Origin: Alsobacter sp045348435
GTDB lineage: Bacteria; Pseudomonadota; Alphaproteobacteria; Rhizobiales; Beijerinckiaceae
DNA: 64,000 bases
NCBI RefSeq assembly: GCF_045348435.1
Contig: NZ_CP157484.1
Coordinates: 3,782,001 to 3,846,000 of the forward strand
Reading direction: 5' to 3'
Made by a program: the position numbers and the translations under genes. Below are positions 47,683 through 56,566 of the stretch, piece by piece. The notes beneath the pieces are model-generated. The model saw only the letters and a list, made by a program, of their open reading frames with translations. It searched no databases and was not told the origin of the DNA. Position 1 is the first letter of the stretch. The number at the start of each line of letters is the position of its first letter.

Positions 47683-47701
47683 GGCCGGCGAAACGCCGGC
47701 C
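47683..47701 (-). other. Leader hairpin upstream of the barrel gene
   Basis: GGCCGGCG (47683-47690) pairs with CGCCGGCC (47694-47701) around AAA. On the minus strand it sits 57-75 bases upstream of the ATG at 47626. It could be a leader element or the terminator of the upstream barrel gene (stop 222 bases away). Confidence 0.4.
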
Positions 47702-47922
47702 TGCCTCAAATGAGCGTCAGCAGATGGGAAGCGATCCGGGGAGGATCACGGGATCGTTGAAGGATGATCCGGCAGCGGTATCGCTTGAGATCATGGCCGC
47801 ATTGCGATGACAATCAGCGCTTTTGGCGTCCTTCAAACATGATGTCCGGCCCGAATGGGCCAGACTGCGCGGCGGGAATAGCCGCCGCACAACCTGGAAT
47901 ACTCATATTGACGCGATACAAT

Positions 47923-48555
47923 TCAGAACTTGTAGTTCGCGCCCGCCCGAATGACATTGATGCTGTTGTCGACCTTGACGGGGCCGAGCAGCGGCCCCGG
48001 GTAGTCTGCGTCGCCGAGGCCGTAATGGAGGTACTCGGCGCGCACGGTGACGCTGGGCGCCATCATCATTTCCGCGCCGCCGCCCACCACATAGCCGCTG
48101 CGCGTGCTGCTGGCCTTGCCGCCGAGCGCCTTGATCTCCGTGGCCGCCATGGCCACGCCGCCGGTGAGGTAGGGCATGATGTTGCCCGCCGCGTAGCCCA
48201 GCCGGGCGCGGCCGCTGACCAGCCATTTCTGGCGGGTCTTCTCGCTGAAGCTGGTGTTGCTGATGCCGGAGACGCTGGCGTCCGCCTCGACGCCCGCCAC
48301 CACCGGACCGGCCTGGAGGTTGTAGCCGACCTGCCCGCCGGCCACCATTCCGGAGGTGCTGGCCGGGCCGGCCTTGCCGAATCCGCCGCCGGCATGCGCG
48401 CCGGCGTAGAGCCCGCCCCAGTTGGCCACGGGGGCCGAGTAGCCCGTGCTGGCGTAGGGATCGGAGCGCGACGGCAGGTCGGCGGCGTGCAGCCGCCCGC
48501 TGACCGAAACGGTCAGCAGCATCGCGACGGGAACGATCATGCGGACAATGGACAT
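47923..48555 (-). CDS. Outer-membrane beta-barrel protein, second copy
   Basis: A 210-residue barrel protein of the same superfamily as its neighbour. It has a signal peptide (MIVPVAMLLTVSVSGRLHAA), WGGLYAGAHAGGGFG as the first strand, VGYNLQAGPVVAGVEADASV, ARLGYAAGNIMPYLTGGVAM and the C-terminal RAGANYKF. Identity to the first copy is low, so the duplication is old. ATG 48555 is chosen because it opens the signal peptide; the 13 in-frame residues upstream are not signal-like. Confidence 0.9.
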   Translation of the reverse strand: MSIVRMIVPVAMLLTVSVSGRLHAADLPSRSDPYASTGYSAPVANWGGLYAGAHAGGGFGKAGPASTSGMVAGGQVGYNLQAGPVVAGVEADASVSGISNTSFSEKTRQKWLVSGRARLGYAAGNIMPYLTGGVAMAATEIKALGGKASSTRSGYVVGGGAEMMMAPSVTVRAEYLHYGLGDADYPGPLLGPVKVDNSINVIRAGANYKF

Positions 48556-48870
48556 TGAAAGGACCTCGTACTCGCGGCCGAACGCGCGGCTCACTTGAGA
48601 AGAAGCAATACGTCAGGCGCCCGTTAGTGTTAATCGAAGCCGTAAAACAGCGTCAATTTTGAATGAATGGCCGCAAATCGCGTTCACGCCGTCTTAGGGC
48701 GTGTAAACGAAATCTTAAATTGTCCTGGACAGGCGCCCGCGAACGCCGGCCGCGCCTTCGCGGCGCTGAAAGTCCGGGGCGGCCGGCGCAACGCTTGCGG
48801 CTGTCTCGCTCCGGGGCCGGCCGGCGGCAGGCCTTGTTCCGGGGCGCCGGACGTGGCAAGGCCAGTCGCG
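48556..48870. other. Divergent gap between barrel and glycosyltransferase genes
   Basis: No gene is supported here. The part at 48610-48730 is distinctly AT-richer (for example CAATTTTGAATGAATG and AAACGAAATCTTAAATTG) and probably holds the promoters for both directions. I cannot assign exact elements. Confidence 0.5.
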
Positions 48871-49731
48871 ATGAGCGCCACCAAGCCCCCCTTGTCCGTC
48901 TTCATCATCGCCAAGAACGAGGCCGACCGCATCGGTCGCACGATCGAGGCGGTGCGGAGCATCAGCGACGACGTGATCGTCATCGACAGCCTGTCGACCG
49001 ACGGCACGCAGGCGGTCGCCGCCGCGCGCGGCGCGCGGGTGGTGGAGCACGCCTTCGAGGGCTACGGCCCGCAGAAGCGCTTCGGCGAGACGCTGTGCCG
49101 GCACGACTGGATGCTCAATGTCGACGCCGACGAGGTCGTCCCGGAGGATCTCGCCGAGGAGATCCGGGCGCTCTTCGACGGCGGCGGCCCGGGCGCCGAC
49201 GCCTACCGGATCCGCATCGCCGAGATCTTCCCCGGCGAGGGCCGGCCTCACCGCTTCGCCTACGCGCTTGCTCCTGTGCGGCTCTACCGCAAGGACAAGG
49301 GGACCTATTCGATCTCGCCCGTGCATGACAGGGTGGACCTCGTCCCCGGCGCGACGGTGCGCAAGCTGCGCGGCACGATCCACCACTTCTCGGTGCGCTC
49401 GCTGGGCGACCAGATGGCCAAACTGAACCGCTACACCGATGCGCTCGTAGACGACCTCGCGGCGCGGGGCGAGACCATCAGCGTGTTCCGGCTGGTGGCC
49501 GAGTTCCCGGCCAATTTCGTCAAGGCCTATCTGGGCCGCCGCCATTTCCTGCGCGGCGCCTACGGATTCATGACCGCCATGAACTTCGCCTTCTACCGTT
49601 ATCTGCGGGTGGCCAAGCACATCGAGATGCGCCGCCGCGAGAAGGCGCTGCGCCGGGACGGCGGCGCGCGCGCCGAATTGGCCGGCAAGAGCCTGGCCGG
49701 CAAGGACGGCGCCGGGAACGGGCCGGCGTGA
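48871..49731 (+). CDS. Glycosyltransferase family 2 protein
   Basis: A 286-residue GT-A enzyme. The nucleotide-binding start is LSVFIIAKNEADRIGRTIEA (~9-28). The DxD-type metal site is in WMLNVDADEVVPEDLAEEIR (~88-107), and the C-terminal part carries a membrane-proximal helical pair (RGAYGFMTAMNFAFYRYLRV). It resembles WaaE/KdtX-type LPS core glucosyltransferases, so an LPS or other envelope-glycan role is likely. ATG 48871 opens the family alignment. The next gene overlaps its stop (GTGA). Confidence 0.9.
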   Translation: MSATKPPLSVFIIAKNEADRIGRTIEAVRSISDDVIVIDSLSTDGTQAVAAARGARVVEHAFEGYGPQKRFGETLCRHDWMLNVDADEVVPEDLAEEIRALFDGGGPGADAYRIRIAEIFPGEGRPHRFAYALAPVRLYRKDKGTYSISPVHDRVDLVPGATVRKLRGTIHHFSVRSLGDQMAKLNRYTDALVDDLAARGETISVFRLVAEFPANFVKAYLGRRHFLRGAYGFMTAMNFAFYRYLRVAKHIEMRRREKALRRDGGARAELAGKSLAGKDGAGNGPA

Positions 49732-50465
49732 CCCGCCGGGCCGCGCTCGTCACGGGCGGCGCCAAGCGCATCGGGGCCGCCATCGTGCGGCGGCTGGCGG
49801 CGGCCGGCTATGACGTCGCCATCCACTGCCGGGGGTCGCGCCAGGAGGCGCAGGACCTCGCGGCCTCGCTGGGGCCCGGGCCGCGCGTCGCCATCGTGGC
49901 GGGCGACCTCGCCGACCTCGACGACGTGGAGCGCCTGGTGCCGGAGGCCGGCGCGGCGATCGGTCCGCTGACGCTGCTGGTCAACAGCGCCTCGCTGTTC
50001 GACGACGACCGCCTCGACCGGCTCGACCGTGAGCTGTGGGACCGGCATTTCGCCGTGAACCTGCGCGCCCCGGCCTTCCTGGCGAGCGCCTTCGCCCGGC
50101 AGGCGCCGGAGGGATCGTCCATCGTCAACCTGCTCGACCAGCGGGTGGAGCGGCTGAACCCGACCTTCTTCTCCTACACGCTGACCAAGGCGGCCCTGCA
50201 CGCCGCCACCACCACCATGGCGCAGGCGCTGGCGCCCGCCATCCGGGTCAACGCGGTCTCGCCCGGCCCCACCTTGGCCAACGACCACGACGGCCCAAAC
50301 GGCCTCGCCCACGAGATCGCCAACGTGCCCCTGCGCCGCGGGGTCGACCCCTCCGAGATCGCCGACGCGGTGCTCTACCTCGCCGGCGCCCGCAGCGTCA
50401 CCGGCCAGACCCTCGCCGTCGACGCCGGCCAGCGCCTGGGCTGGCGCACCCCCGACATCGCCTGA
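49728..50465 (+). CDS. Short-chain dehydrogenase/reductase
   Basis: A 245-residue SDR enzyme. The cofactor motif is ALVTGGAKRIGAAIVRRLAA (TGxxxRIG, ~5-24), the NSAS core motif is LLVNSASLFDD (~85), and the active-site YxxxK is YTLTKAALHAATTTMAQALA (~148). RIG and the Arg/His-rich early strand resemble pteridine reductase or FolM-type members. GTG 49728 overlaps the glycosyltransferase stop by 4 bases (GTGA), so the two are translated together. No earlier start fits. Confidence 0.9.
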   Translation: MTRRAALVTGGAKRIGAAIVRRLAAAGYDVAIHCRGSRQEAQDLAASLGPGPRVAIVAGDLADLDDVERLVPEAGAAIGPLTLLVNSASLFDDDRLDRLDRELWDRHFAVNLRAPAFLASAFARQAPEGSSIVNLLDQRVERLNPTFFSYTLTKAALHAATTTMAQALAPAIRVNAVSPGPTLANDHDGPNGLAHEIANVPLRRGVDPSEIADAVLYLAGARSVTGQTLAVDAGQRLGWRTPDIA

Positions 50466-50507
50466 CCCGCTGGCCTGACGCCGCCGGCCCGGGCGCCAAC
50501 CCGCAGC

Positions 50508-50557
50508 CCCCCGTCCTTCGAGACGCCTCGCTGCGCGAGGCTCCTCAGGATGAGGGG
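50508..50557. repeat. Palindromic repeat family B, copy 2
   Basis: CCCCGTCCTTCGAGACG ... CTCCTCAGGATGAGGGG, with the inner stem CCTCG-ctgcg-CGAGG. It sits in the gap between the SDR gene and the converging TetR gene. Confidence 0.85.
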
Positions 50558-50585
50558 ATTTGTGGTTGGACCGAAGTCGCTCCCG

Positions 50586-51395
50586 CTAGATGGCGGCGGC
50601 GCCGGCTTCGTCTTCGGGGTAGTCGCGGTCGCGCGAGGCGCGGGGGCGTTCGCGCAAGCGGCGGCGGCCGTCGGCGACGCGCTCCAGGACGGCGCGGAAC
50701 GGCGCGGCGAGGCGGCAGAGGTCGCCGATCCCCCGCATCACATTGGCCCCGCGCCGCAGTTCGCGGTCCAGCGTCGCCATCGTGCGGGCGAGCCCGGGAT
50801 CGTCGTCGTCGAGCCAGGTCTCCAGCGTGCGGGCCCAGACCAGCACCGCGCCCTGGACGCGCACCGCGCCGAGCGCGTCGCTCGTGTCGATGCCGGCCGC
50901 GGCCAGCATGAAGCGCATCGAGTTGACGGCGAGCTGGTTCATGGCGGCCAGCGACAGCGGGTCGCGGCGCATCGCCGGCGAGATCCGGCGCAGCGCGTCG
51001 CGATACGGCGTCAGCGCGTCGATGCGGCGCATGAGCACGTCGAAGAGACGCTCCTTCATGCTCTCGTCGGCCAGGTCGTCGGTCGAGACCTCCAGCACGG
51101 CCTTGTCGATGCGGCGCGACAGGCCCGCCAGGATCGCGCCCTTGGACGGAAAGGCGTCGCGGAACTCCGCCAACGTGACGTCGGCGCGCGCGGCGATCTC
51201 CGGGATCTCGATCTCGTCCCAGTCGCGCTCGGCGGCGAGCGCCATCAGGGCGTCGATGATGCGGTCGCGCGGCGCCCCGGAGGGGGCGGAGGGAGGCGGC
51301 GCCGAGGACCCTGCGGTCGCGCCGGATGCGCCGGCCTCGGCCGGAGAGCCGTCATCGGCCCCGGGAGTGCGCTTGCGGTTCGGTTGCTTGGCCAT
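50586..51395 (-). CDS. TetR-like transcriptional regulator
   Basis: A 269-residue protein. A low-complexity Ala/Ser/Pro/Gly N-terminus (~1-43) precedes a TetR-type helix-turn-helix (~45-90: RIIDALMALAAERDWDEIEI, PEIAARADVTLAEFRDAFPS). The C-terminal all-helical domain (~100-235) starts with MKERLFDVLMRRIDALTPYR; its run RRISPAMRRDPLSLAAMNQL resembles COQ9/RpsU-linked regulators. An Arg/Glu/Ala-rich tail ends it. ATG 51395 is the natural start (MAKQPNRKRTPG). proC lies upstream on the same strand. Confidence 0.85.
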   Translation of the reverse strand: MAKQPNRKRTPGADDGSPAEAGASGATAGSSAPPPSAPSGAPRDRIIDALMALAAERDWDEIEIPEIAARADVTLAEFRDAFPSKGAILAGLSRRIDKAVLEVSTDDLADESMKERLFDVLMRRIDALTPYRDALRRISPAMRRDPLSLAAMNQLAVNSMRFMLAAAGIDTSDALGAVRVQGAVLVWARTLETWLDDDDPGLARTMATLDRELRRGANVMRGIGDLCRLAAPFRAVLERVADGRRRLRERPRASRDRDYPEDEAGAAAI

Positions 51396-51523
51396 CGGGC
51401 TGCTCCGGAAGGTGCGTGTCTCCCGAAGATAGGGTGCCGGCGCCGCTTTGGCCAACGACGGAACGCCGCGCCCGGGACAACCCGGAACGCCGCGCCCCGA
51501 ACGCCGCTGGCGCGTGGCGCGGC

Positions 51524-52375
51524 TCAGCCGCTCAGCTCTTCGGCCCGCTTGCGCGCCGCCGCGACCGCCCGGTCCATGAGGGGCGCGAGGCCGTCCGGCG
51601 CGGCCAGCACGGCGAGCGCCGCGGCCGTGGTGCCGCCTGGCGAGGTGACGTTCTCGCGCAGCGTCCCGGGCGTCAGGTCGGAGCGGTGCAGCAGCTCCCC
51701 GGCGCCCTCCACGGTGGCGCGCGCCAGCCGCTCGGCGAGATCGGGCGGCAGCCCCTGCGCCGCGCCGGCGCGGGCCAGGCACTCCACCAGGTGGAACACA
51801 TAGGCCGGGCCGGAGCCGGACACCGCCGTGACGGCGTCGATCAGCTCCTCGCTCTCCACCCACTCCACCAGCCCGACGCCCGACAACAGCGCGTTAGCGA
51901 TGTCGCGCTGCCGGTCCGAGACCTCCGGGGTGCCCGAGCAGCCGGTGACGCCGCGCTGCACGGAGGCGGGCAGGTTCGGCATGGCGCGGATCACCGCTCG
52001 GGCGCGCGGCAGGCGCGAGCGCAGGTCGCCCAGCGTCTTGCCGGCCAGGATGGAGATGACCAGCGTGTCGGGTCCGGCGAGGTCCTTGAGGTCGCTCGCC
52101 GCGTCGTCGAGCATCTGCGGCTTGATGCCCAGCACCAGCGCCTCGGGCTCGCTCACCTGCGAGAGCGGCGGGTTCAGGGTGACGTCGTGGCGCTCGCAGA
52201 ACGAGACGAGGCCCATATGGACATGAGGATCGAGCACCGTGATGCGCTCGCCCGGCAGTCCGGTCCGGATCCAGCCCTCCAGCAGGGCGCCGCCCATCTT
52301 GCCGCAGCCCACCAGCACGAGCGAGGACGGAAGCCGCGACGGATCCTTTCGGGCCAAATCCTGGGAAGTCGACAT
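51524..52375 (-). CDS. proC: Pyrroline-5-carboxylate reductase ProC
   Basis: A 283-residue enzyme that makes proline from pyrroline-5-carboxylate with NAD(P)H. The Rossmann motif is LVLVGCGKMGGALLEGWIRT (~19-38), VLGIKPQMLDDAASDL follows, and the C-terminal signature is VTAVSGSGPAYVFHLVECLA with ENVTSPGGTTAAALAVL. Length is normal. The YbjN-domain gene lies 87 bases upstream in the same direction, a frequent arrangement in Hyphomicrobiales. Confidence 0.96.
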   Translation of the reverse strand: MSTSQDLARKDPSRLPSSLVLVGCGKMGGALLEGWIRTGLPGERITVLDPHVHMGLVSFCERHDVTLNPPLSQVSEPEALVLGIKPQMLDDAASDLKDLAGPDTLVISILAGKTLGDLRSRLPRARAVIRAMPNLPASVQRGVTGCSGTPEVSDRQRDIANALLSGVGLVEWVESEELIDAVTAVSGSGPAYVFHLVECLARAGAAQGLPPDLAERLARATVEGAGELLHRSDLTPGTLRENVTSPGGTTAAALAVLAAPDGLAPLMDRAVAAARKRAEELSG

Positions 52376-52462
52376 GGCGCTGCCTCGATGCGCGGCCCCC
52401 CGGGGCCGAAGGCTCCTTTATGGCGTCAGCCCGCCGGCGCTGTCGAGAGCCGCCGAAACCCG

Positions 52463-52966
52463 TCAGGCGTGCCCGACGGTCTCGAACATCGCGCCTTCCA
52501 TCGCCTCGCGCGGGGTCTTGCCCGCCCAGAGCACGAACTGGAACGCCTGATAGTAGCGGTCGCACGCTTCCGTGGCGACCTTCAGGAGCGTCTCGCACTG
52601 GCGCCCGTTCGGCTCCGCGCCGCCGGCCAGCAGCAGCGAATGGCGGAACATCACGACGTCGTCATTGGCCCAGAGGTCGAAATGGCCGACCCAGAGCTGC
52701 TCGTTGATGAGGGAGATCAGCTCCAGCATCTCGCCGCGGCGGCGCGACGGCACCTTGAGGTCGAACGCGCAGGCGACGTGAAGCGCCTCCAGCTCGTCCA
52801 GCCAGGTGAAGGCGATGTGGTAGTCGCACCAGCTGCCGCCCACCGAAACGGAGATCTCGTTCACGTCGGCCCGGTCGAACGACCACTCGTGGACGCTGGC
52901 GAGGCGCTCCACGATGTCGAGCGGATGCTCGTTGCGTTCGACTGCTTCTAGTTCCATGGCGGACAT
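52463..52966 (-). CDS. YbjN domain protein
   Basis: A 167-residue protein of the YbjN family, which has a type III secretion chaperone-like fold and unknown biochemical role. Recognised segments are EHPLDIVERLASVHEWSFDR (~13-32), WCDYHIAFTWLDELEALHVA (~45-64), LINEQLWVGHFDLWANDDVV (~84-103) and the C-terminal AGKTPREAMEGAMFETVGHA. ATG 52966 has GGGGAA at good spacing; an in-frame ATG at 52957 is a less likely alternative. It probably forms an operon with proC. Confidence 0.88.
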   Translation of the reverse strand: MSAMELEAVERNEHPLDIVERLASVHEWSFDRADVNEISVSVGGSWCDYHIAFTWLDELEALHVACAFDLKVPSRRRGEMLELISLINEQLWVGHFDLWANDDVVMFRHSLLLAGGAEPNGRQCETLLKVATEACDRYYQAFQFVLWAGKTPREAMEGAMFETVGHA

Positions 52967-53260
52967 GCCGTTCCCCGGCTCGCGTGGCGACACCTGTTAC
53001 GCGCTCGAACGCCATTCGGCGAAACTGACGCGGCCTTCGGCGCCGCGGGGCGCCGGGACCTTTCGCCAGGGATGCCGGATCGCCCGGGAGAGTCTGAACA
53101 ACCCTCTGGAATCGAACCGCGAATCACCCCTCGTTTCGACGATACAGCGTGCGAGTCACGACGCACAACGAGCGAGTTGGACCCTCGTGGATTCTGGCCC
53201 CCGGCACAATTCGCGCGGCCGGTCTGTCCACAACCGATGCGCTTTTCGGGGGCGGCTCGT

Positions 53261-53536
53261 TCAGAGTTCGGCGGCCGCGTCGCCGGAGGTCGCGCCGGCG
53301 AGCTTGGCCTCCAGGGCCGCGATGCGGGCGGCCAGGCGCTCGTTCTCGTCGCGGGCCAGGACGGCCATCTCGCGCACCGCCTCGAACTCCTCGCGGGTGA
53401 CCACGTCCATGTCGCGGATGAAGCGCTCGAACTGGGCCTTCACGACCCCCTCCGCCTCGCGCCGGACGCCCTGCGCCATGCCGGCGGCGTCCGTGAAGAG
53501 GCGCGCCATGTCGTCGAGTATGCGGTTCTGGGCCAT
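53261..53536 (-). CDS. ubiK: UbiK/BMFP-domain accessory protein
   Basis: A 91-residue protein with the BMFP (DUF526) fold. An amphipathic N-terminal helix (NRILDDMARLFTDAAGMAQG) is followed by a C-terminal coiled coil (FEAVREMAVLARDENERLAA, IAALEAKLAG). In E. coli the homologue UbiK assists the UbiJ-organised ubiquinone-synthesis complex; members also bind membranes. GAGGAG before ATG 53536 is a strong ribosome site. It diverges from lgt, as in many alphaproteobacteria. Confidence 0.9.
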   Translation of the reverse strand: MAQNRILDDMARLFTDAAGMAQGVRREAEGVVKAQFERFIRDMDVVTREEFEAVREMAVLARDENERLAARIAALEAKLAGATSGDAAAEL

Positions 53537-53726
53537 GTCGGTTCTCCTCTGGGCGCGGATCGGGACAGCAAGGTCGAAGCGCCGCCCTCTCGCCCACATG
53601 GGTTCGCGTCGCCGCCGGCTCAATAGCACGCCGGACCGGCGCGCGCAGCACGCGGCCGCGCTTGACGCGGCGTGCGCCTCCGGCCCATTCAGGCGCTCCG
53701 CGGCGACGCCGCGTCCGGAGCCGGCG

Positions 53727-54569
53727 ATGCCCCTCTTCGCGATCCCGTTCCCCGTGATCGACCCCGTGCTGTTCAGCGTCGGGCCGCTGGTCATCCGCTG
53801 GTACGCGCTGGCCTATGTGGCGGGCCTGGTGCTCGGCTGGCTCGTCGTGCGGCGGCTCTGCGCCTCGGACGGCCTCTGGGCCGCCAGCCAGAAGCGCCCG
53901 ACCGTGGAGGATCTCGACGACCTCCTGGTCTACGCCGCGCTGGGCGTCGTCCTTGGCGGGCGCATCGGCCACGTGCTGTTCTACGGCTGGCCGTATTATA
54001 GCCAGAACCCGCTGGAGATCCTGCAGGTCTGGCGCGGCGGCATGGCCTTTCACGGCGGCCTCATCGGGGTGCTGGCCGCAATCCTGATCTTCGCCCGCCG
54101 CAAGGGGCTGTCGGCCCTGACGGTGTTCGACCTGTTCGCCGTCGTGGCCCCGATCGGCCTGTTCTTCGGGCGGATCGCCAATTTCATCAACCAGGAGCTC
54201 TGGGGCCGGCCGACGGACGTCCCCTGGGCCTTCGTGTTCCCCCGGGCCGACGACCTGCCGCGCCATCCGAGCCAGCTCTACGAGGCCGGCGCGGAGGGCC
54301 TGCTGCTGCTCGTCGTCGTGGCGCTGGTCGTCCGCCGCGTCGGCTTTCGCCGGCCGGGCCTGCCGGCGGGCGTTTTCGCGGTCGGCTACGCGCTGGCCCG
54401 CAGCTTCTGCGAGATGTACCGCCAGCCGGACGAGAGCGAGTTCATCAACGCCTGGTTCACCATGGGGATGGCGCTCTCTCTGCCGATGCTGCTCGCCGGG
54501 CTGGCGCTGATCTGGCGCGCGCTGCGCCGGCCCCGGCTCGCGCCCGCCACGGGCCGCCCCGCGCCATGA
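53727..54569 (+). CDS. lgt: Prolipoprotein diacylglyceryl transferase Lgt
   Basis: A 280-residue inner-membrane enzyme with seven helices that transfers diacylglycerol from phosphatidylglycerol to the lipobox Cys, the first step of lipoprotein maturation. The family signatures are GGRIGHVLFYGW, VWRGGMAFHGGLIGVLAA with the key His (~110) and GRIANFINQELWGRPTD with the conserved Arg/Asn/Glu (~148-164). HPSQLYEAGAEG and the C-terminal SFCEMYRQPDE are also present. ATG 53727 fits the family. It overlaps midA (ATGA). Confidence 0.96.
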   Translation: MPLFAIPFPVIDPVLFSVGPLVIRWYALAYVAGLVLGWLVVRRLCASDGLWAASQKRPTVEDLDDLLVYAALGVVLGGRIGHVLFYGWPYYSQNPLEILQVWRGGMAFHGGLIGVLAAILIFARRKGLSALTVFDLFAVVAPIGLFFGRIANFINQELWGRPTDVPWAFVFPRADDLPRHPSQLYEAGAEGLLLLVVVALVVRRVGFRRPGLPAGVFAVGYALARSFCEMYRQPDESEFINAWFTMGMALSLPMLLAGLALIWRALRRPRLAPATGRPAP

Positions 54570-55681
54570 CGCCGCTCGGCCGCCGCCTGGCCGCCGAGAT
54601 CGCCGCGGCGGGGCCGATCAGCGTCGCCCGCTACATGGCGGCGTGCCTCGGCGACCCGCTGCACGGCTATTACGCGACGCGCGACCCGTTCGGCCCGCAG
54701 GGCGACTTCGTCACCGCGCCCGAGATCTCGCAGATGTTCGGCGAGCTCATCGGGCTGTGGTGCGCGGAGGCGTGGATGCGCCTGGGGTCGCCCGCCGTCC
54801 TGCGGCTGGTGGAGCTGGGGCCTGGCCGCGGCACGCTGATGGCGGACGCGCTGCGCGCCGCTCGGGCGCTGCCGCCCTTCCGCGCCGCGCTCGACGTCCG
54901 GCTGGTCGAGACGAGCCCGACGCTGCGCGCCCGCCAGGAGGCGGCGCTGGCGGGCGTGGGCGTCCCGGTCGCGTGGGCCTCGGACGTGGACGAGATCCCG
55001 CCCGGCCCAGCCCTGGTGATCGCCAACGAGTTCTTCGACGCCTTGCCGATCCGCCAGTTCGTCAAGGTCCAGGACGGCTGGCGCGAGCGCCTCGTCGGCC
55101 TGGCGGAGGGCGACGACCCCGCCGCCCTCCGCTTCGGCCTCGCGCCCGAGCCGGAGCCGATGCTCGCCGACGCGCCGGGCGAGCCCGGGGCGGTGCTGGA
55201 GGTCGGCGAGGCCGGGCTGGACATCGCCCGGCGCCTGGCCGAACGCTTCGCCGCGACCGGCGGGGCGGCGCTGGCGATCGACTACGGCCATGCGCGGCCG
55301 GGCTTCGGCGACACCCTGCAGGCCGTCCGCGCCCACGCCTATGCGGACCCGCTGGCCGAGCCGGGCGAGGCCGATCTCACCGCCCATGTCGATTTCGCCG
55401 CCCTCGGGCGCGTCGCCCGGAAGGCGGGCGCGGTCGTGCACGGCCCGGTGACGCAGGGCGCGTTCCTGCGCGGGCTCGGCCTCGCCGAGCGCGCCGCGGC
55501 GCTGAAGCGCGGCGCCGCTCCGCCTGTCGCCGCCGCCGTGGACGCCGCGGCCGCCCGGCTCGCCGGCGGCGGCGACGGCATGGGCGAGCTGTTCAAGGTC
55601 CTGGCGTTCGGCTCGCCCGGAATGGGGCCCCTGCCCGGCTTCGGCCTCCCCGGAATTGACACAGGCGGCCCCCATCCCTGA
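54566..55681 (+). CDS. MidA/NDUFAF7 family SAM-dependent methyltransferase
   Basis: A 371-residue protein of the DUF185/MidA family; the mitochondrial member NDUFAF7 dimethylates an arginine of a complex I subunit. Landmarks are ISVARYMAACLGDPLHGYYA (~15-34), DFVTAPEISQMFGELIGLWC (~44-63), LVELGPGRGTLMADALRA (SAM motif, ~79-96) and LVIANEFFDALPIRQFVK (~151-168). The middle of lgt-midA-pgeF, a conserved alphaproteobacterial operon; its ATG overlaps the lgt stop. Action on complex I here is inferred from the family. Confidence 0.93.
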   Translation: MTPLGRRLAAEIAAAGPISVARYMAACLGDPLHGYYATRDPFGPQGDFVTAPEISQMFGELIGLWCAEAWMRLGSPAVLRLVELGPGRGTLMADALRAARALPPFRAALDVRLVETSPTLRARQEAALAGVGVPVAWASDVDEIPPGPALVIANEFFDALPIRQFVKVQDGWRERLVGLAEGDDPAALRFGLAPEPEPMLADAPGEPGAVLEVGEAGLDIARRLAERFAATGGAALAIDYGHARPGFGDTLQAVRAHAYADPLAEPGEADLTAHVDFAALGRVARKAGAVVHGPVTQGAFLRGLGLAERAAALKRGAAPPVAAAVDAAAARLAGGGDGMGELFKVLAFGSPGMGPLPGFGLPGIDTGGPHP

Positions 55682-55717
55682 GCGTCGCTCCGCAGCCCCT
55701 CGAATCGGAACCCGCGC

Positions 55718-56482
55718 ATGATGATCCGCTCCGACGACCTCGACATGCCCGGCGTCGCGCACGCCTTCTTCACCCGGCAGGGCGGCGTCTCCGGCGGCAT
55801 CTACGCCAGCCTCAATGGCGGCATCGGGTCGAACGACGACAAGGCCGCCATCGCGGAGAACCGGCGCCGCATGGCGCAGGCGCTGGGCGTCGCCCCCCAG
55901 AACCTCGTCAACGTGCACCAGGTGCATTCGCCCGACGTGCTGGTCGCCGAAGGGCCCTGGCCCGGCGACCGCCCCAAGGCGGACGGGCTGGTCACCCGCA
56001 CGCCCGGCGTCGCCCTGGCGATCTCGACGGCCGATTGCGGGCCGGTGCTGTTCGCCGATGCGCAGGCCAGGGTGGTCGGCGGCTGCCACTCGGGCTGGAA
56101 GGGCGCCTTCACGGGCGTGCTGGAGACGACGCTGGAGCGCATGGAGGAGCTGGGCGCCGACCGGCGCAACGTGGTCGCCGTGCTGGGCCCGATGATCTCG
56201 GCCGCCGCCTATGAGGTGGGGCCGGAATTCGTCGGCCGCTTCCACGAGCAGGATCCCTACAATGCGCGCTTCTTCCGGCCGAGCGAGCGCGCCGGCCACG
56301 CCATGTTCGACCTGCCGGCCTATATCGCGGCGCGGCTCGACGCCGCCGGGGTCGGCCGCTTCGTCGACCTGAAGCTCTGCACCTATGCGGACGAGGAGCG
56401 CTTCTACAGCTATCGCCGCAACACCCATCGCGGCGCGCCCGACTATGGCCGCCTGATCTCGGCCATCGCGCTGACGGATTGA
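55718..56482 (+). CDS. pgeF: Peptidoglycan editing factor PgeF (YfiH/laccase-domain family)
   Basis: A 254-residue protein of the former polyphenol-oxidase (laccase-domain) family. In E. coli it removes miscoded L-Ser from peptidoglycan precursors. Zinc/active-site residues are visible in VNVHQVHSPDVL (~65), AISTADCGPVLFADAQ (Cys ~106) and GGCHSGWKGAFTGVLETTLE (His ~126). The opening GVAHAFFTRQGGVSGGIYAS and the C-terminal RFYSYRRNTHRGAPDYGRLI are typical. Starts at 55718 or 55721 are both possible. Confidence 0.94.
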   Translation: MMIRSDDLDMPGVAHAFFTRQGGVSGGIYASLNGGIGSNDDKAAIAENRRRMAQALGVAPQNLVNVHQVHSPDVLVAEGPWPGDRPKADGLVTRTPGVALAISTADCGPVLFADAQARVVGGCHSGWKGAFTGVLETTLERMEELGADRRNVVAVLGPMISAAAYEVGPEFVGRFHEQDPYNARFFRPSERAGHAMFDLPAYIAARLDAAGVGRFVDLKLCTYADEERFYSYRRNTHRGAPDYGRLISAIALTD

Positions 56483-56511
56483 GAGCGATTTAGGGGGGGC
56501 GCCTCCTGGAG

Positions 56512-56566
56512 CCCTCGTCCTTCGAGACGCAGGCCCGAGAGGGCCTGCTTCTCAGGATGAGGGGGC
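56512..56566. repeat. Palindromic repeat family B, copy 3
   Basis: CCCTCGTCCTTCGAGACG ... TTCTCAGGATGAGGGGG, with the inner stem AGGCCC-gaga-GGGCCT. Its right end overlaps the 3' end of the converging gene and provides that gene's TGA stop (TCA at 56552-56554) and last codons. Confidence 0.85.

Noticed and set aside
53101..53160. A minus-strand tRNA suggested by GGTTCGATTCC
   Set aside because: The sequence resembles a T-loop, but the flanking bases cannot form a T-stem, and no matching acceptor stem or anticodon arm is found upstream.
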